Positions 17,523-25,758 of a stretch of 64,000 nt of DNA are shown piece after piece. The first letter of the stretch is position 1, and each line of letters begins with the position of its first letter. Made by a program: the position numbers and the translations under genes. Source of the stretch: Limimaricola pyoseonensis (GTDB lineage: Bacteria; Pseudomonadota; Alphaproteobacteria; Rhodobacterales; Rhodobacteraceae); NCBI RefSeq assembly GCF_900102015.1, contig NZ_FNAT01000001.1, positions 248,001-312,000 of the forward strand, in the 5' to 3' direction. The notes beneath the pieces were generated by a model that was not told the origin of the DNA, ran no database searches, and was given only the letters and a program-made list of their open reading frames with translations.

Positions 17523-19273
17523 GCGCTGGCCACCAGTGTTTCGGGTTCGTCCTCGGGCAGGATCGTCTCACCGGGTCGAACGATGTTGAACTCCACCGGC
17601 GCCCTATCGAGCGCCAGCTCCTCGCCGTCGCGCCGGGCGACGGTGAAATAGGAGGCGTCGAGATCGCCGGTCTCGGGGCAGTCCTCGCGGAAATGCGCCC
17701 CGCGCGAGTTCTCGCGGGTGAGCGCCGCACGGGCGATGACCTCCGAGATCTCGGTCAGCGACGCCATGTTGAGCCAGTCGTGCCAGGTCAGGTTGAAGGC
17801 GAGGTTGTCCGAGCTGACGCCGGTCTGCATCAGCGCCTCGTGCAGATCGGCGATCCGGCCGAGGCCGCGTTGCAGCCCGGCGGCATGGCGGATCACGCCG
17901 ACATCCTCCCACATCGCCTCCTGCAACTCGGCGCGCAGCGCTGTGACGTTGCCGGGGGTCTGGCCGAAGGGATGGCAGGCACGGGCGATCTCGGCCTCGA
18001 GCACCTCCGGGTCGGGGTCGCGCAGCGCCGTCTGCCCGGCCACGTCGCGGCCCATCACGTCGCCGGCGATGCCGCCGAAGACGGTCGAGTTCGCCACGCC
18101 GTTGCCGCCGAGCCGGTTCGAGCCATGCGCGCCGCCGGCATCCTCGCCGGCCACGTAGAGCCCCTCCATCGCGGTGCGGGTGTCGGGGTCGACCACCACG
18201 CCGCCCATGAAGTAATGCGCGGTCGGCACGACCTCGACCTGCCCCCCGGCGAGGTCGAAGCCGCAATCGGCGCAGCGCTTGACCATGCCGGAAAAGCGGC
18301 GGCGGACATTGTCGGGGCCGAGATGCGCCATCGAGATGAACATGCCGACCTGGGAGGGATCGTTGTTCTTGCGCATCTCGGCATAGATGCCACGGCTGAC
18401 CACGTCGCGCGTGGCGCGCTCGCCGCGCGGGTCGTAGTCGTACATGAAGCGCTGGCCGCGGGCGTTGAGCAGCTGGCCGCCGGCGCCGCGCAGCCCCTCC
18501 TCGAGAACCGTGCCGGTCATGCGGGTGTGGTCGCCGGCCAGAAGCCCGGTGGGGTGGAACTGCACCATCTCCATGTCGCGCAGCGGCAGGCCGACCCGCA
18601 GCGCCATGGCCAGCCCGTCCATGGTCTTGTCGCCCGAGGGGGTGTGGTACTTGTACATGGTCGGGCCGCCGCCGGTGCCCATCATCACCGCCTTGGCCCG
18701 CACCAGCCGGAACCGGCCGCTGCGCATGTCGATGAACAGGACCCCGGCCAGCGACGCGCCGTCGCGGGTGGGGATCAGCCCGATCGCGCGATGCTCCTGC
18801 AGCTTCTCGATCGGCCGGGCCAGCACCTGCTCCATCAGGCGGTTGATGATCTCGATCCCGGTCAGGTCGCCCTTGTGGACGGTGCGGTCGGCGGTCTGTC
18901 CGGCAAAGGCCTTGTGATGCAGCCGCCCGTCGGGCTCGCGGTCGAAGAAGCAGCCGATCTCGTTCTCGAGCTCGCGGACCCGCTCCACCGCGGTCTCGCA
19001 CAGGCGCCAGGCCATGTCCTGGTTGGGCAGCCACTTGCCGCCGGTGATGGTGTCCATGAAGTGGCGCTCGACGCTGTCGCCGTGGCCCAGAGCGACGTTG
19101 TAGCCGCCCTGCACCATGCGGGTGCAGCCGCATTTGCCGATCAGCCCCTTGACCGCGAGGGTGATGCGCGTCCCCGGCGGCGCCGATTGCTGGGCGTGCA
19201 GGGCGGCGAACAGGCCGGCGCCGCCGCTGCCCAGGATCAGGATGTCGGTGTCGTGGTATTCGATGGTCGTCAT
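17519..19273 (-). CDS. Succinate dehydrogenase/fumarate reductase-like flavoprotein, divergent
   Basis: FAD flavoprotein subunit of 584 residues. Rossmann motif DILILGSGGAGLFAALHA (10-27). Dicarboxylate-site motifs are kept: FHPTGL, ATRDVVSRGI, AHYFMGG and GSNRLGGNG. The loop that carries the covalent FAD histidine in SdhA/FrdA (SHTxxAQGG) reads GCTRMVQGG here, with Cys in the histidine position, so FAD is probably not histidyl-linked. It lies between the membrane-subunit genes and the hydratase subunits, with four-base coupling to the latter. It likely oxidises a succinate-like acid or reduces a fumarate-like one with electrons passing to or from quinone. Confidence 0.87.
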   Translation of the reverse strand: MTTIEYHDTDILILGSGGAGLFAALHAQQSAPPGTRITLAVKGLIGKCGCTRMVQGGYNVALGHGDSVERHFMDTITGGKWLPNQDMAWRLCETAVERVRELENEIGCFFDREPDGRLHHKAFAGQTADRTVHKGDLTGIEIINRLMEQVLARPIEKLQEHRAIGLIPTRDGASLAGVLFIDMRSGRFRLVRAKAVMMGTGGGPTMYKYHTPSGDKTMDGLAMALRVGLPLRDMEMVQFHPTGLLAGDHTRMTGTVLEEGLRGAGGQLLNARGQRFMYDYDPRGERATRDVVSRGIYAEMRKNNDPSQVGMFISMAHLGPDNVRRRFSGMVKRCADCGFDLAGGQVEVVPTAHYFMGGVVVDPDTRTAMEGLYVAGEDAGGAHGSNRLGGNGVANSTVFGGIAGDVMGRDVAGQTALRDPDPEVLEAEIARACHPFGQTPGNVTALRAELQEAMWEDVGVIRHAAGLQRGLGRIADLHEALMQTGVSSDNLAFNLTWHDWLNMASLTEISEVIARAALTRENSRGAHFREDCPETGDLDASYFTVARRDGEELALDRAPVEFNIVRPGETILPEDEPETLVASA

Positions 19274-19277
19274 GGGG

Positions 19278-19616
19278 TCACACCGCGTTCAGAAGAAAGG
19301 AGCCGGAGATCAGGAAGGCCCCCGCCAGCGCGCCGGCCGCCCAGCTCTTCTGGCGGCCCGACCAGGGCATGAACTCGAGCGCGAGCAGCCGCAGCCCGCC
19401 GAAGAAATGCACCGCCAGCAGGAAGACCAGCCCGAACTCGGCCAGCTTGACCAGCGGCGCGTCGGCCCAGTGCAGGAAGCCGTCGAGCAGGGCGGGATCG
19501 CTCAGCGCCAGCGACAGGACGAGGAAATGCGCGGGCAAAAACAGCGCGAGGCCCAGCCCCGACAGCCGGTGCAGCATGAAGGCGAACCAGAGCGGGTGGT
19601 TGCGATGGCCCCTCAT
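19278..19616 (-). CDS. SDH-like cytochrome b membrane subunit (second)
   Basis: Three-helix membrane protein of 112 residues. HRLSGLGLALFLPAH near residue 16 resembles the SdhC quinone/heme motif HRxSG...H, and VHFFGGLRLLALE near 70 matches the second helix His-x3-G-x-R. It starts four bases inside the preceding membrane-subunit gene and ends 4 bp before the flavoprotein start. With its neighbour it should anchor the A/B subunits and exchange electrons with quinone. Confidence 0.8.
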   Translation of the reverse strand: MRGHRNHPLWFAFMLHRLSGLGLALFLPAHFLVLSLALSDPALLDGFLHWADAPLVKLAEFGLVFLLAVHFFGGLRLLALEFMPWSGRQKSWAAGALAGAFLISGSFLLNAV

Positions 19617-19948
19617 GCCGGCACCGTCACGGCGAAGACGGCGTACATGCCGAGCCCCAGCAGCACGGCGCCCACCCCCCAGGTCAGCACGGCCAGGGCG
19701 CGGCCGCGCAGGCCGAGCGTCTCGGCGGCGATCACCCGCAGGCCGATCGCGGCGTGCACCGAGGCCGCGGCCACGAAGCCGCCGTAGAACAGGAACCACG
19801 GCAGCGAGCCGCGGGTGCGGCCGAGGATCTCGCCGGCGCTGAGGCCGCCCTGGATCGCGTAGATCATCACCCCGAGATGCACGAGCACGAACGGCGCCAT
19901 CAGCATCGCGCTGAGCCGTTGCAGCATGTAGAGCCTGAGATCGAGCAT
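19613..19948 (-). CDS. SDH-like cytochrome b membrane subunit (first)
   Basis: Membrane protein of 111 residues with three hydrophobic segments. LQRLSAMLMAPFVLVHL near the N-terminus and VHAAIGLRVIAAE near residue 64 parallel the heme/quinone motifs of SdhC/SdhD. The ATG at 19948 overlaps the iron-sulfur subunit stop by one base. Two small heme-type anchors in tandem agree with a complete four-subunit complex encoded as B-C-D-A, unlike the C-D-A-B order usual for housekeeping sdh. Confidence 0.8.
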   Translation of the reverse strand: MLDLRLYMLQRLSAMLMAPFVLVHLGVMIYAIQGGLSAGEILGRTRGSLPWFLFYGGFVAAASVHAAIGLRVIAAETLGLRGRALAVLTWGVGAVLLGLGMYAVFAVTVPA

Positions 19949-20676
19949 CAGCGCCTCCGCTTGAAGACGCCGCGGGCGGTGGCGCGCTTCAGCCCCAGTA
20001 TCGCGCCCAGCGGGTCGAGATCGTTGGGGCAGTGCATCGTGCAGCTGCCCATCGAGTGACAGTTGTGGCAGCCCCCGGCCGCCGAGACCGTGTCGAGCAC
20101 CGCCTGCCGGTCGCCGTGCTTCTCGTCGTTGACCACGGTCCAGGCGCGCTGCAGCGCCGCGGGTCCCAGGTAGTCCGGGTTAGCGCTCACGGTGTCGCAG
20201 GCGGCGTAGCAGACCGAGCAGTTGATGCATTCGATCCCGGCATCGGCGGTGGCGCGGCCCTCGCTCTGCGGCGAGATCTCGACGATGGGGTCGTGCCGCG
20301 ACGCGCTGGGCGCATGGGCGCCGCCGGCGCGGATCCACTTGTCGAAGAACGGGTCCATGTCGGTGACCAGATCCTTGATCACCGGCAGGTTGCGCAGCGG
20401 CGCGATGTCGAGCCGCCCGTCCTTCAGAACCTTGTTCACATGGGTTCGGCAGGTCCAGCGCGGGGTGCCGTTCACGGTCATCGCGCAGGAGCCGCACATC
20501 CCGACCCGGCAGGCGAAGCGGTAGGTCAGGGTCGGATCGACCTGCTGCTGGATCCAGCTCACCACGTCGAGCACCGTCTGGTTGTCGTAGGCCGGAACCC
20601 GGTGCGTTTCGAATTGGCCCCGATCTGCATCGCCGCGCCAAACCGAAACTTCGAGAGTATCGTGTTCCTGGGTCAA
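19948..20676 (-). CDS. SDH/fumarate reductase-like iron-sulfur subunit
   Basis: Electron-transfer subunit of 242 residues. [2Fe-2S] ligands lie in CRVGMCGSC plus a later Cys (TC at about 84-85), [4Fe-4S] ligands in CINCSVCYAAC near 150, and the [3Fe-4S]-type set in CHSMGSCTMHCP near 208, preceded by one additional Cys (GCHN). The reading frame has no ATG at its 5' end; TTG at 20676 is the best start, so the exact N-terminus is uncertain. It is first in the operon, downstream of an AT-rich 130-bp stretch that probably holds the promoter. Confidence 0.87.
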   Translation of the reverse strand: MTQEHDTLEVSVWRGDADRGQFETHRVPAYDNQTVLDVVSWIQQQVDPTLTYRFACRVGMCGSCAMTVNGTPRWTCRTHVNKVLKDGRLDIAPLRNLPVIKDLVTDMDPFFDKWIRAGGAHAPSASRHDPIVEISPQSEGRATADAGIECINCSVCYAACDTVSANPDYLGPAALQRAWTVVNDEKHGDRQAVLDTVSAAGGCHNCHSMGSCTMHCPNDLDPLGAILGLKRATARGVFKRRR

Positions 20677-20802
20677 ATGAGGTCCATCCCGTCCAATTCG
20701 GGATCACCATATCGAACAGCAATTCTTACAAAAAGCGCAATAAATTAACCAATAAATGCAAATCTTCTAACGATACACCGGCGATATCGGGCAAAGCCGA
20801 AA
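20677..20802 (-). promoter_or_regulatory. AT-rich leader, probable promoter of the SDH-like operon
   Basis: This stretch is far richer in A/T than its surroundings, for example AATAAATTAACCAATAAATG. It separates the tctA terminator from the SDH-like operon and is the obvious place for its promoter. I could not fix -35/-10 boxes with confidence. Confidence 0.45.
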
Positions 20803-20830
20803 ACCCACCGGCCTCGAATGGCCGGTGGGT
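20803..20830 (-). terminator. Rho-independent terminator of tctCBA
   Basis: Perfect 11-bp stem ACCCACCGGCC / GGCCGGTGGGT with a 6-base loop, 32 bp past the tctA stop. On the minus strand it is followed by TTTCGGCTTT. It separates tctCBA from the SDH-like operon. Confidence 0.8.
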
Positions 20831-20862
20831 GCATTGGGTCCGAACGACGCGAATGGCGGTGT

Positions 20863-22386
20863 TCAGCTGCGCGGACTTGGGTCCGGAGTGCCGGACGGCG
20901 CGGCGTCGCGGCGGGATTTCAGCCCCGACCGCAGAATGGCCACCACCGTGATCACCGTCAGCGCCCAGAAGAACCAGGTGATCGGCCCCCGGACGAGGAT
21001 CGACGGGTCGCTGCCGGACATCAGCATCGCCTGCCGGAAATTGTCCTCGAGCAACGGCCCCAGGATGAACGCGATCAGGAAGGGCGCGGCGGGGACGTGG
21101 CAGCGCATCATCAGGAAGCCGACCCAGCCCATCGCGAACATCACGCCCACGTCGAAGACGTTGTTGTTCACGGCGTAGACCCCGTAGATGCACAGGATCA
21201 GCACCACCGGCACCAAGAGCCGGCGCGGCACGTCGGCGACGTAGCGAAAGCCCCGGATCGCGACCGAGCCGATGATCAGCAGGAAGACCGAGCTGATCAG
21301 CAGGCCGAGGAACAGGCCGTAGATGATGTCGACGTTCATGATGAACATCATCGGGCCGGGCTGCAGCCCATGCACCATGAAGGCGCCGATGATGATCGCG
21401 GTGATGACGTCGCCCGGCACGCCGAGCGCCAAGAGCGGGATCAGCGTGGCGCCCGCGACTCCGTTGTTGCCGGCCTCGGCGGCGGCCACGCCTTCGATTT
21501 CGCCCTTGCCGAAATTCGCGCGGTTGGGCGATTTGCGGCGGGCCTCCGAATAGGCGAGGAAGGCCGAGGGCGCCGCGCCGATGCCGGGGATCGAGCCGAG
21601 GAACACGCCGATGAAGCTGCCGCGCAGGATCGACACGAAGGAGCGCCGGTAATCGGCGAGGGTCACTCGGTTGTGGCCGAGCTTGCGCGCCTTGCCGAGA
21701 TGGCCGGTGGGGTGCCAGACCATCGCCAGCACCTCGGGAATGGCGAACAGGCCGATCAGCACCGCGATGAAGTTTAGCCCGCCCATCAGGCTCGGATCGC
21801 CGAAGGTGAAGCGGTTCGTGCCGTAGACGAGGTCGAGCCCGACCGTGGCCAGCAGCAGCCCCAGCATGGCCGAGAGCGCGCCGCGCAGCAGGCTGTCGCC
21901 CGAGACCCCGGCGATGATGGTCAGCGAGAACAGGATCAGCGTGAAGAACTCCGGCGGCCCGAAGCTGAGCGCGAAGGAGGCGAGCCAGCCCGCCACCAGG
22001 ATCAGCGCGAGGTTGGAGACCAGATCGGCGGTGCACGATGCCCAGAGCGACATGCCGAGCGCACGCCCGGCTTCGCCGCGCTCGGCCATCGGGTAGCCGT
22101 CGAGCACGGTCGCGGAGGAGGCCGGCGTGCCGGGCGTCTTGATCAGGATCGCCGGGATCGAGCCGCCGAAGATGCCGCCCTTGTAGACGCCGAGCAAGAG
22201 CAGGATGCCGGTGATCGGCTGCATCGCGAAGGTGAAGGGCAGGGTGAGCGCCACGGCCATGGTCGCCGACATCCCCGGGATCGCGCCGCCGATCACGCCG
22301 ATCGCGATGCCGCCGGCGAGCGCCAGGAACGCCTCGAGATTGCCGACCAGCGCCAGGCCGGCGGCGAGACTGTCGAGCATGCTCAT
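20863..22386 (-). CDS. tctA: Tripartite tricarboxylate transporter, large membrane subunit TctA
   Basis: Large membrane subunit (507 residues, about 11-12 helices) of a TTT-family secondary importer. The two TctA signatures are present: GVIGGAIPGMSATMAVALT near residue 30 and GVFLGSIPGIGAAPSAFLAY near 250. The ATG at 22386 overlaps the tctB stop (ATGA). It works with TctB and the periplasmic TctC. TTT systems import citrate, tartrate, sulfolactate, aromatic acids and others, so the substrate must come from context. Confidence 0.93.
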   Translation of the reverse strand: MSMLDSLAAGLALVGNLEAFLALAGGIAIGVIGGAIPGMSATMAVALTLPFTFAMQPITGILLLLGVYKGGIFGGSIPAILIKTPGTPASSATVLDGYPMAERGEAGRALGMSLWASCTADLVSNLALILVAGWLASFALSFGPPEFFTLILFSLTIIAGVSGDSLLRGALSAMLGLLLATVGLDLVYGTNRFTFGDPSLMGGLNFIAVLIGLFAIPEVLAMVWHPTGHLGKARKLGHNRVTLADYRRSFVSILRGSFIGVFLGSIPGIGAAPSAFLAYSEARRKSPNRANFGKGEIEGVAAAEAGNNGVAGATLIPLLALGVPGDVITAIIIGAFMVHGLQPGPMMFIMNVDIIYGLFLGLLISSVFLLIIGSVAIRGFRYVADVPRRLLVPVVLILCIYGVYAVNNNVFDVGVMFAMGWVGFLMMRCHVPAAPFLIAFILGPLLEDNFRQAMLMSGSDPSILVRGPITWFFWALTVITVVAILRSGLKSRRDAAPSGTPDPSPRS

Positions 22387-22874
22387 GGCAGCCTCACCAG
22401 CTGGCCCTGCGGGATCGCCACGCCGGCCACATGGGCGAAGAACGCGTAAAGCAGGAGCGGCGCCGCCACCGCGCAGATCATGGCGGCGCGCGGGTGCCGG
22501 GTGCGGACCAGAAGCGCCGTGGCCAGCAAGAGCCCCATGCAGGTCCAGACCATGCCGAGCCACGACATGAGACCCATCGCGACGACCATCAGGAGGGCCA
22601 TCCCGGCCAGCCTGAGCGCGCCCCGGCGCGGGTCGTCGATCGGCGGGTTGATCGGGGTCGGGTCATCGTCCTGGAACGCGCGGCTGGCCAGGAGCCCGAG
22701 CCCGGTGAGGCCGGTCAGGCCGGCCAGCACATAGGGCCAGAAGAGCGGCGAAAGCACGATGTTGGGCACGTTGCTGGGGCTCGAGACCCAGCGTGGTATC
22801 GCCAGCCCGGCCAGGAGCAGCGAGAAGATCACAGCCCCCAGCCCGAGCCGCGTCTGTGTCTGCCGATTGTTCAT
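22383..22874 (-). CDS. tctB: Tripartite tricarboxylate transporter, small membrane subunit TctB
   Basis: Four-helix small subunit, 163 residues. As in other TctB proteins, sequence conservation is low and the call rests on size, four hydrophobic segments (about 11-28, 45-62, 88-107, 125-150) and position between tctC and tctA. The second loop is Asp/Pro-rich (DDDPTPINPPIDDP). Confidence 0.88.
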   Translation of the reverse strand: MNNRQTQTRLGLGAVIFSLLLAGLAIPRWVSSPSNVPNIVLSPLFWPYVLAGLTGLTGLGLLASRAFQDDDPTPINPPIDDPRRGALRLAGMALLMVVAMGLMSWLGMVWTCMGLLLATALLVRTRHPRAAMICAVAAPLLLYAFFAHVAGVAIPQGQLVRLP

Positions 22875-22931
22875 TCATCCCTCCCCCGGGGCGACGCCGG
22901 GCCGCGAGCGGGCCCGGCGCTATGCAGCGTT

Positions 22932-23909
22932 TCAGCCCTCGACACGCATGCCCAGCTTGTCGACCAGGCCGCGGAACGTCTCGTACTGGGTCTGGATGAA
23001 CTCCTGCGCCTCGGCCGGGCTCATCAGCTCGATGATCGAGCCATTCGCGGTCAGCGCGTCGCGGAACTCCGCGTCGGAGGTGGCGGTCTCCATCCAGCCG
23101 CCCCATTTCTCGACCACCTCGTCGGGCAGGTCGTCGGGGCCAGCGATGCCGGTCCAGCCGACCAGCTGGGTCAGGGCCGGCTTGCCAAGCTCGACCGCGG
23201 TGGGCGCATCGAAACCGGGGATCGGTTCCTCAGTTGTGACAAGCAGCGGGCGGAGCTGGCCGTTCTTGACGAAGCTCGCCAGCGTCGAGGAGTTGGTGCA
23301 CACCATGTCGGCCGTGCCGTTCAGCACCGCTGTCGCGGCGCCGCCGCCGCCCTTTTGCGGGATATGGGTGGCGGAGGTGGTCGGGTCCTCGATGCCGAAC
23401 TCGTTGAGCACCATCGCGGCTGCGATATGCAGCAGCGTGCCGACCCCGGAGGAGCTGTAGCTCACGCCCTCGGACTTGGCCTTGGCGATCAGGTCGTCCA
23501 TCGTCTCGATGTCGGAGCGGGCGTTGACCGCGCAGGCGACCGGGTTGATCTCGTAGACGGTCACGAAGCGGAAATCGTCGAGCGTGTAGGGCAGGGTCGC
23601 CTTCATGGCCGGGCTGACGGTGTGCGAGCCGACGCGCGCGAACAGCATGGTGTAGCCGTCCGGCGACGCGTTCTGGACCGAGACCGAGCCCGTGGCCCCG
23701 CCCGCGCCGGTGATGTTGGCCATGACCAGCGGCTTGCCGACGGCGGTGCCCAGCGGCTCTGCGATCAGCCGCGCCGAAATGTCGGTCGCGCCGCCCGCGC
23801 CATATGGGATCACCATGTTGACCGGTCGTTCCGGATATTCCGCCTGGGCGACGTTGGCGAACGCGATCATGGAAAGGGCGCCGAGCGCGCCGATGCGTTG
23901 TAGCTTCAT
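22932..23909 (-). CDS. tctC: Tripartite tricarboxylate transporter, periplasmic binding protein TctC
   Basis: Bug/TctC-family solute receptor of 325 residues. Sec signal peptide at 1-23 (MKLQRIGALGALSMIAFANVAQA), then YPERPVNMVIPYGAGGATDI, the standard N-terminus of mature Bug proteins. GGAGGAAAAA precedes the ATG at 23909. It is first in tctCBA and divergent from lysR. The ligand is unknown; most likely it is the organic acid processed by the adjacent catabolic operon. Confidence 0.93.
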   Translation of the reverse strand: MKLQRIGALGALSMIAFANVAQAEYPERPVNMVIPYGAGGATDISARLIAEPLGTAVGKPLVMANITGAGGATGSVSVQNASPDGYTMLFARVGSHTVSPAMKATLPYTLDDFRFVTVYEINPVACAVNARSDIETMDDLIAKAKSEGVSYSSSGVGTLLHIAAAMVLNEFGIEDPTTSATHIPQKGGGGAATAVLNGTADMVCTNSSTLASFVKNGQLRPLLVTTEEPIPGFDAPTAVELGKPALTQLVGWTGIAGPDDLPDEVVEKWGGWMETATSDAEFRDALTANGSIIELMSPAEAQEFIQTQYETFRGLVDKLGMRVEG

Positions 23910-24057
23910 TTTTTCCTCCCTTGACGGATCCTTCGGCGCCGGGTCGCGGCGGCTGGAACCGTTCCGTGTTGACAATGCTAGTAAATAAGGGAACCTTCAT
24001 GAAAGGGGATATTTTTAAAGTTTCTTTTTAGAAAAACTTACACAAACAGGGGGCGCG
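23910..24057. promoter_or_regulatory. Divergent tctC / lysR control region
   Basis: AT-rich 148-bp gap between divergent genes. It contains the palindrome TTCATGAA at 23996-24003 inside a wider near-symmetric CCTTCATGAAAGG, a reasonable LysR-type half-site pair, and TTGACA at 23969-23974. The LysR at 24058 probably binds here and activates tctCBA. Confidence 0.5.
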
Positions 24058-24984
24058 TTGTCGATCAAGACTTTGAAGACGCTGATCGCCATTCAGGATC
24101 ACGGCACTTTCAGTGCCGCGGCGGAATCGGTGCACGTTACCTATTCCGCAGTGTCCCAGCAGATGAAAGCGTTGGAAGAACAATACGGCATAACGATTTT
24201 CGACCGCTCGAAACGGACCCCGGAATTGACGCCGCTCGGATTGGCATTGGCGGCGCGCGCACGCGAAATCGTGCGGGCCTATGACGACCTTCTGCCTTCG
24301 ATCCTCGGCAGCGACGCGCTCAAGGGCGAATTCGTTCTGGGCGCGGTGCCGACCACGCTCAGCAATCTCGTGCCATTGGGAATTTCCAATCTGCGGCGCG
24401 GCTGCCCCGAACTGCGCATCCGCGTCGCGCCGGGATTGACCAATGCCCTGCTGACGCAGATCGAGCGCAACGCGGTCGAGGCAGCGGTCATCTCAATGCC
24501 GCAGATGCTGCCCGACGGTCTCGTCAGCCGCGAGATCGCGGTCGAGCCGTTGGAACTGCTGGTCGCGCCGGAAATCGAAAGCGACGATCCGATCGAATTG
24601 CTGCGCAGCCAGCCCTTCATCCGGTTCAACCGCGAGGCGGTTGTCGGCGGCATGATCGAGCGCTGGCTGCAGAAGCAGGGCATCGCGGTGCGCGAGAGCA
24701 TGGAGCTACACGGTCTGGAGGCGATCTCGGGGATGGTGCGGGCCAATCTGGGGGTCGCGATCTGTCCGCGCCGCTGCGTCTCCGGCGGGCCGCCGCAGGG
24801 GGTGCGGGCCTTGCCGCTGCCGGACGCGCCGCTGCGCAGGATCTGTCTCGTGACCCGTCGCGACAGCGCCAAGCGCATGGTGTTCGACAAGATCAACGAG
24901 GCGCTGGACGAGGCGGTGGCTGGCAGCCGGCCCGCATCCGACCAGGACAGCCAAAGCGGCGAGGCGGGGAGGAGAGATGCTTGA
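24058..24984 (+). CDS. LysR-family transcriptional regulator
   Basis: LysR-type regulator of 308 residues with an N-terminal winged HTH (HGTFSAAAESVHVTYSAVSQ, 15-34) and a type 2 periplasmic-binding effector domain. The start is TTG at 24058, with AGGGGG upstream; homology begins directly at that codon and no ATG precedes it, so the unusual start is well supported. It is divergent from tctCBA and overlaps tauE by 8 bp, making it the probable regulator of the whole acid-catabolism locus. Confidence 0.88.
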   Translation: MSIKTLKTLIAIQDHGTFSAAAESVHVTYSAVSQQMKALEEQYGITIFDRSKRTPELTPLGLALAARAREIVRAYDDLLPSILGSDALKGEFVLGAVPTTLSNLVPLGISNLRRGCPELRIRVAPGLTNALLTQIERNAVEAAVISMPQMLPDGLVSREIAVEPLELLVAPEIESDDPIELLRSQPFIRFNREAVVGGMIERWLQKQGIAVRESMELHGLEAISGMVRANLGVAICPRRCVSGGPPQGVRALPLPDAPLRRICLVTRRDSAKRMVFDKINEALDEAVAGSRPASDQDSQSGEAGRRDA

Positions 24985-25723
24985 ACTGGCGATGATCGCG
25001 GGCGGGGCCGCGGCGGGCGGTTTCGTCAACGGCCTTGCGGGCTTCGGCACGGCGCTCTTCGCGCTGGGCTTCTTTCTGCAGATCATGCCGCCGGTGCAGG
25101 CGGTCTCGATCGTGGTGGTGCTCTCCGTCGCGGCCGGGCTGCCGGGGATCTGGGTGGTCCGCAACACCATGATGGCGCATCGCGGCCGGCTGATGCGGTT
25201 TCTGCTGCCGGCGCTCTTCGGCATCCCGCTCGGCATCATGGCGCTGAGCTACCTTGAGCCGCGCGCGCTCAAGCTCGTGATCGGCGGCTTCCTCCTGCTT
25301 TATGGCGGGTATTTCAGCCTGCGGCGCACCCTGCCCAACATCGAGCGCGCGACGCCGATCACCGACACGATGATCGGGTTTTCCGGCGGTCTGCTGGGCG
25401 GCGCGGCGTCGCTGTCGGGCGCCCTGCCGACGATGTGGTGCTCGATGCGCGACTGGCCCAAGGCCGAGACCCGGGCGGTGCTGCAGCCCTTCAACGTCGT
25501 GGTGCTGGGGCTCAGCGCGCTCCTGTTCGCGCAGCGCGGCGCTTATACAGCCGAGAGCCTGTACTACATCGCCGTGGCGCTGCCGGCCACGCTGCTGTTC
25601 GCCCGGCTCGGCATCCACGTGTTCCACAGGCTTCGGGACGACCAGTTCCGGCGGCTGCTGATCGGGCTCACCTTCGTGTCCGGGGCGGTCCTGCTGCTGC
25701 GCGAGGCCGTGGCGCTGGTCTGA
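24977..25723 (+). CDS. TauE/SafE-family sulfite (anion) exporter
   Basis: Membrane protein of 248 residues with about 8 helices in two related halves. The repeat starts GGAAAGGFVNGLAGFGTALF (9-28) and GFSGGLLGGAASLSGALPTM (133-152), as in TauE/SafE proteins. The family exports sulfite, sulfoacetate and other small anions, often next to sulfonate-degradation genes. It overlaps lysR by 8 bp and precedes an enolase-superfamily gene by 35 bp, so it is co-expressed with them. Substrate not shown by sequence. Confidence 0.85.
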   Translation: MLELAMIAGGAAAGGFVNGLAGFGTALFALGFFLQIMPPVQAVSIVVVLSVAAGLPGIWVVRNTMMAHRGRLMRFLLPALFGIPLGIMALSYLEPRALKLVIGGFLLLYGGYFSLRRTLPNIERATPITDTMIGFSGGLLGGAASLSGALPTMWCSMRDWPKAETRAVLQPFNVVVLGLSALLFAQRGAYTAESLYYIAVALPATLLFARLGIHVFHRLRDDQFRRLLIGLTFVSGAVLLLREAVALV

Positions 25724-25758
25724 CTTTTTCTCCTGACGGCTCATCCCGAGAGGTGACG

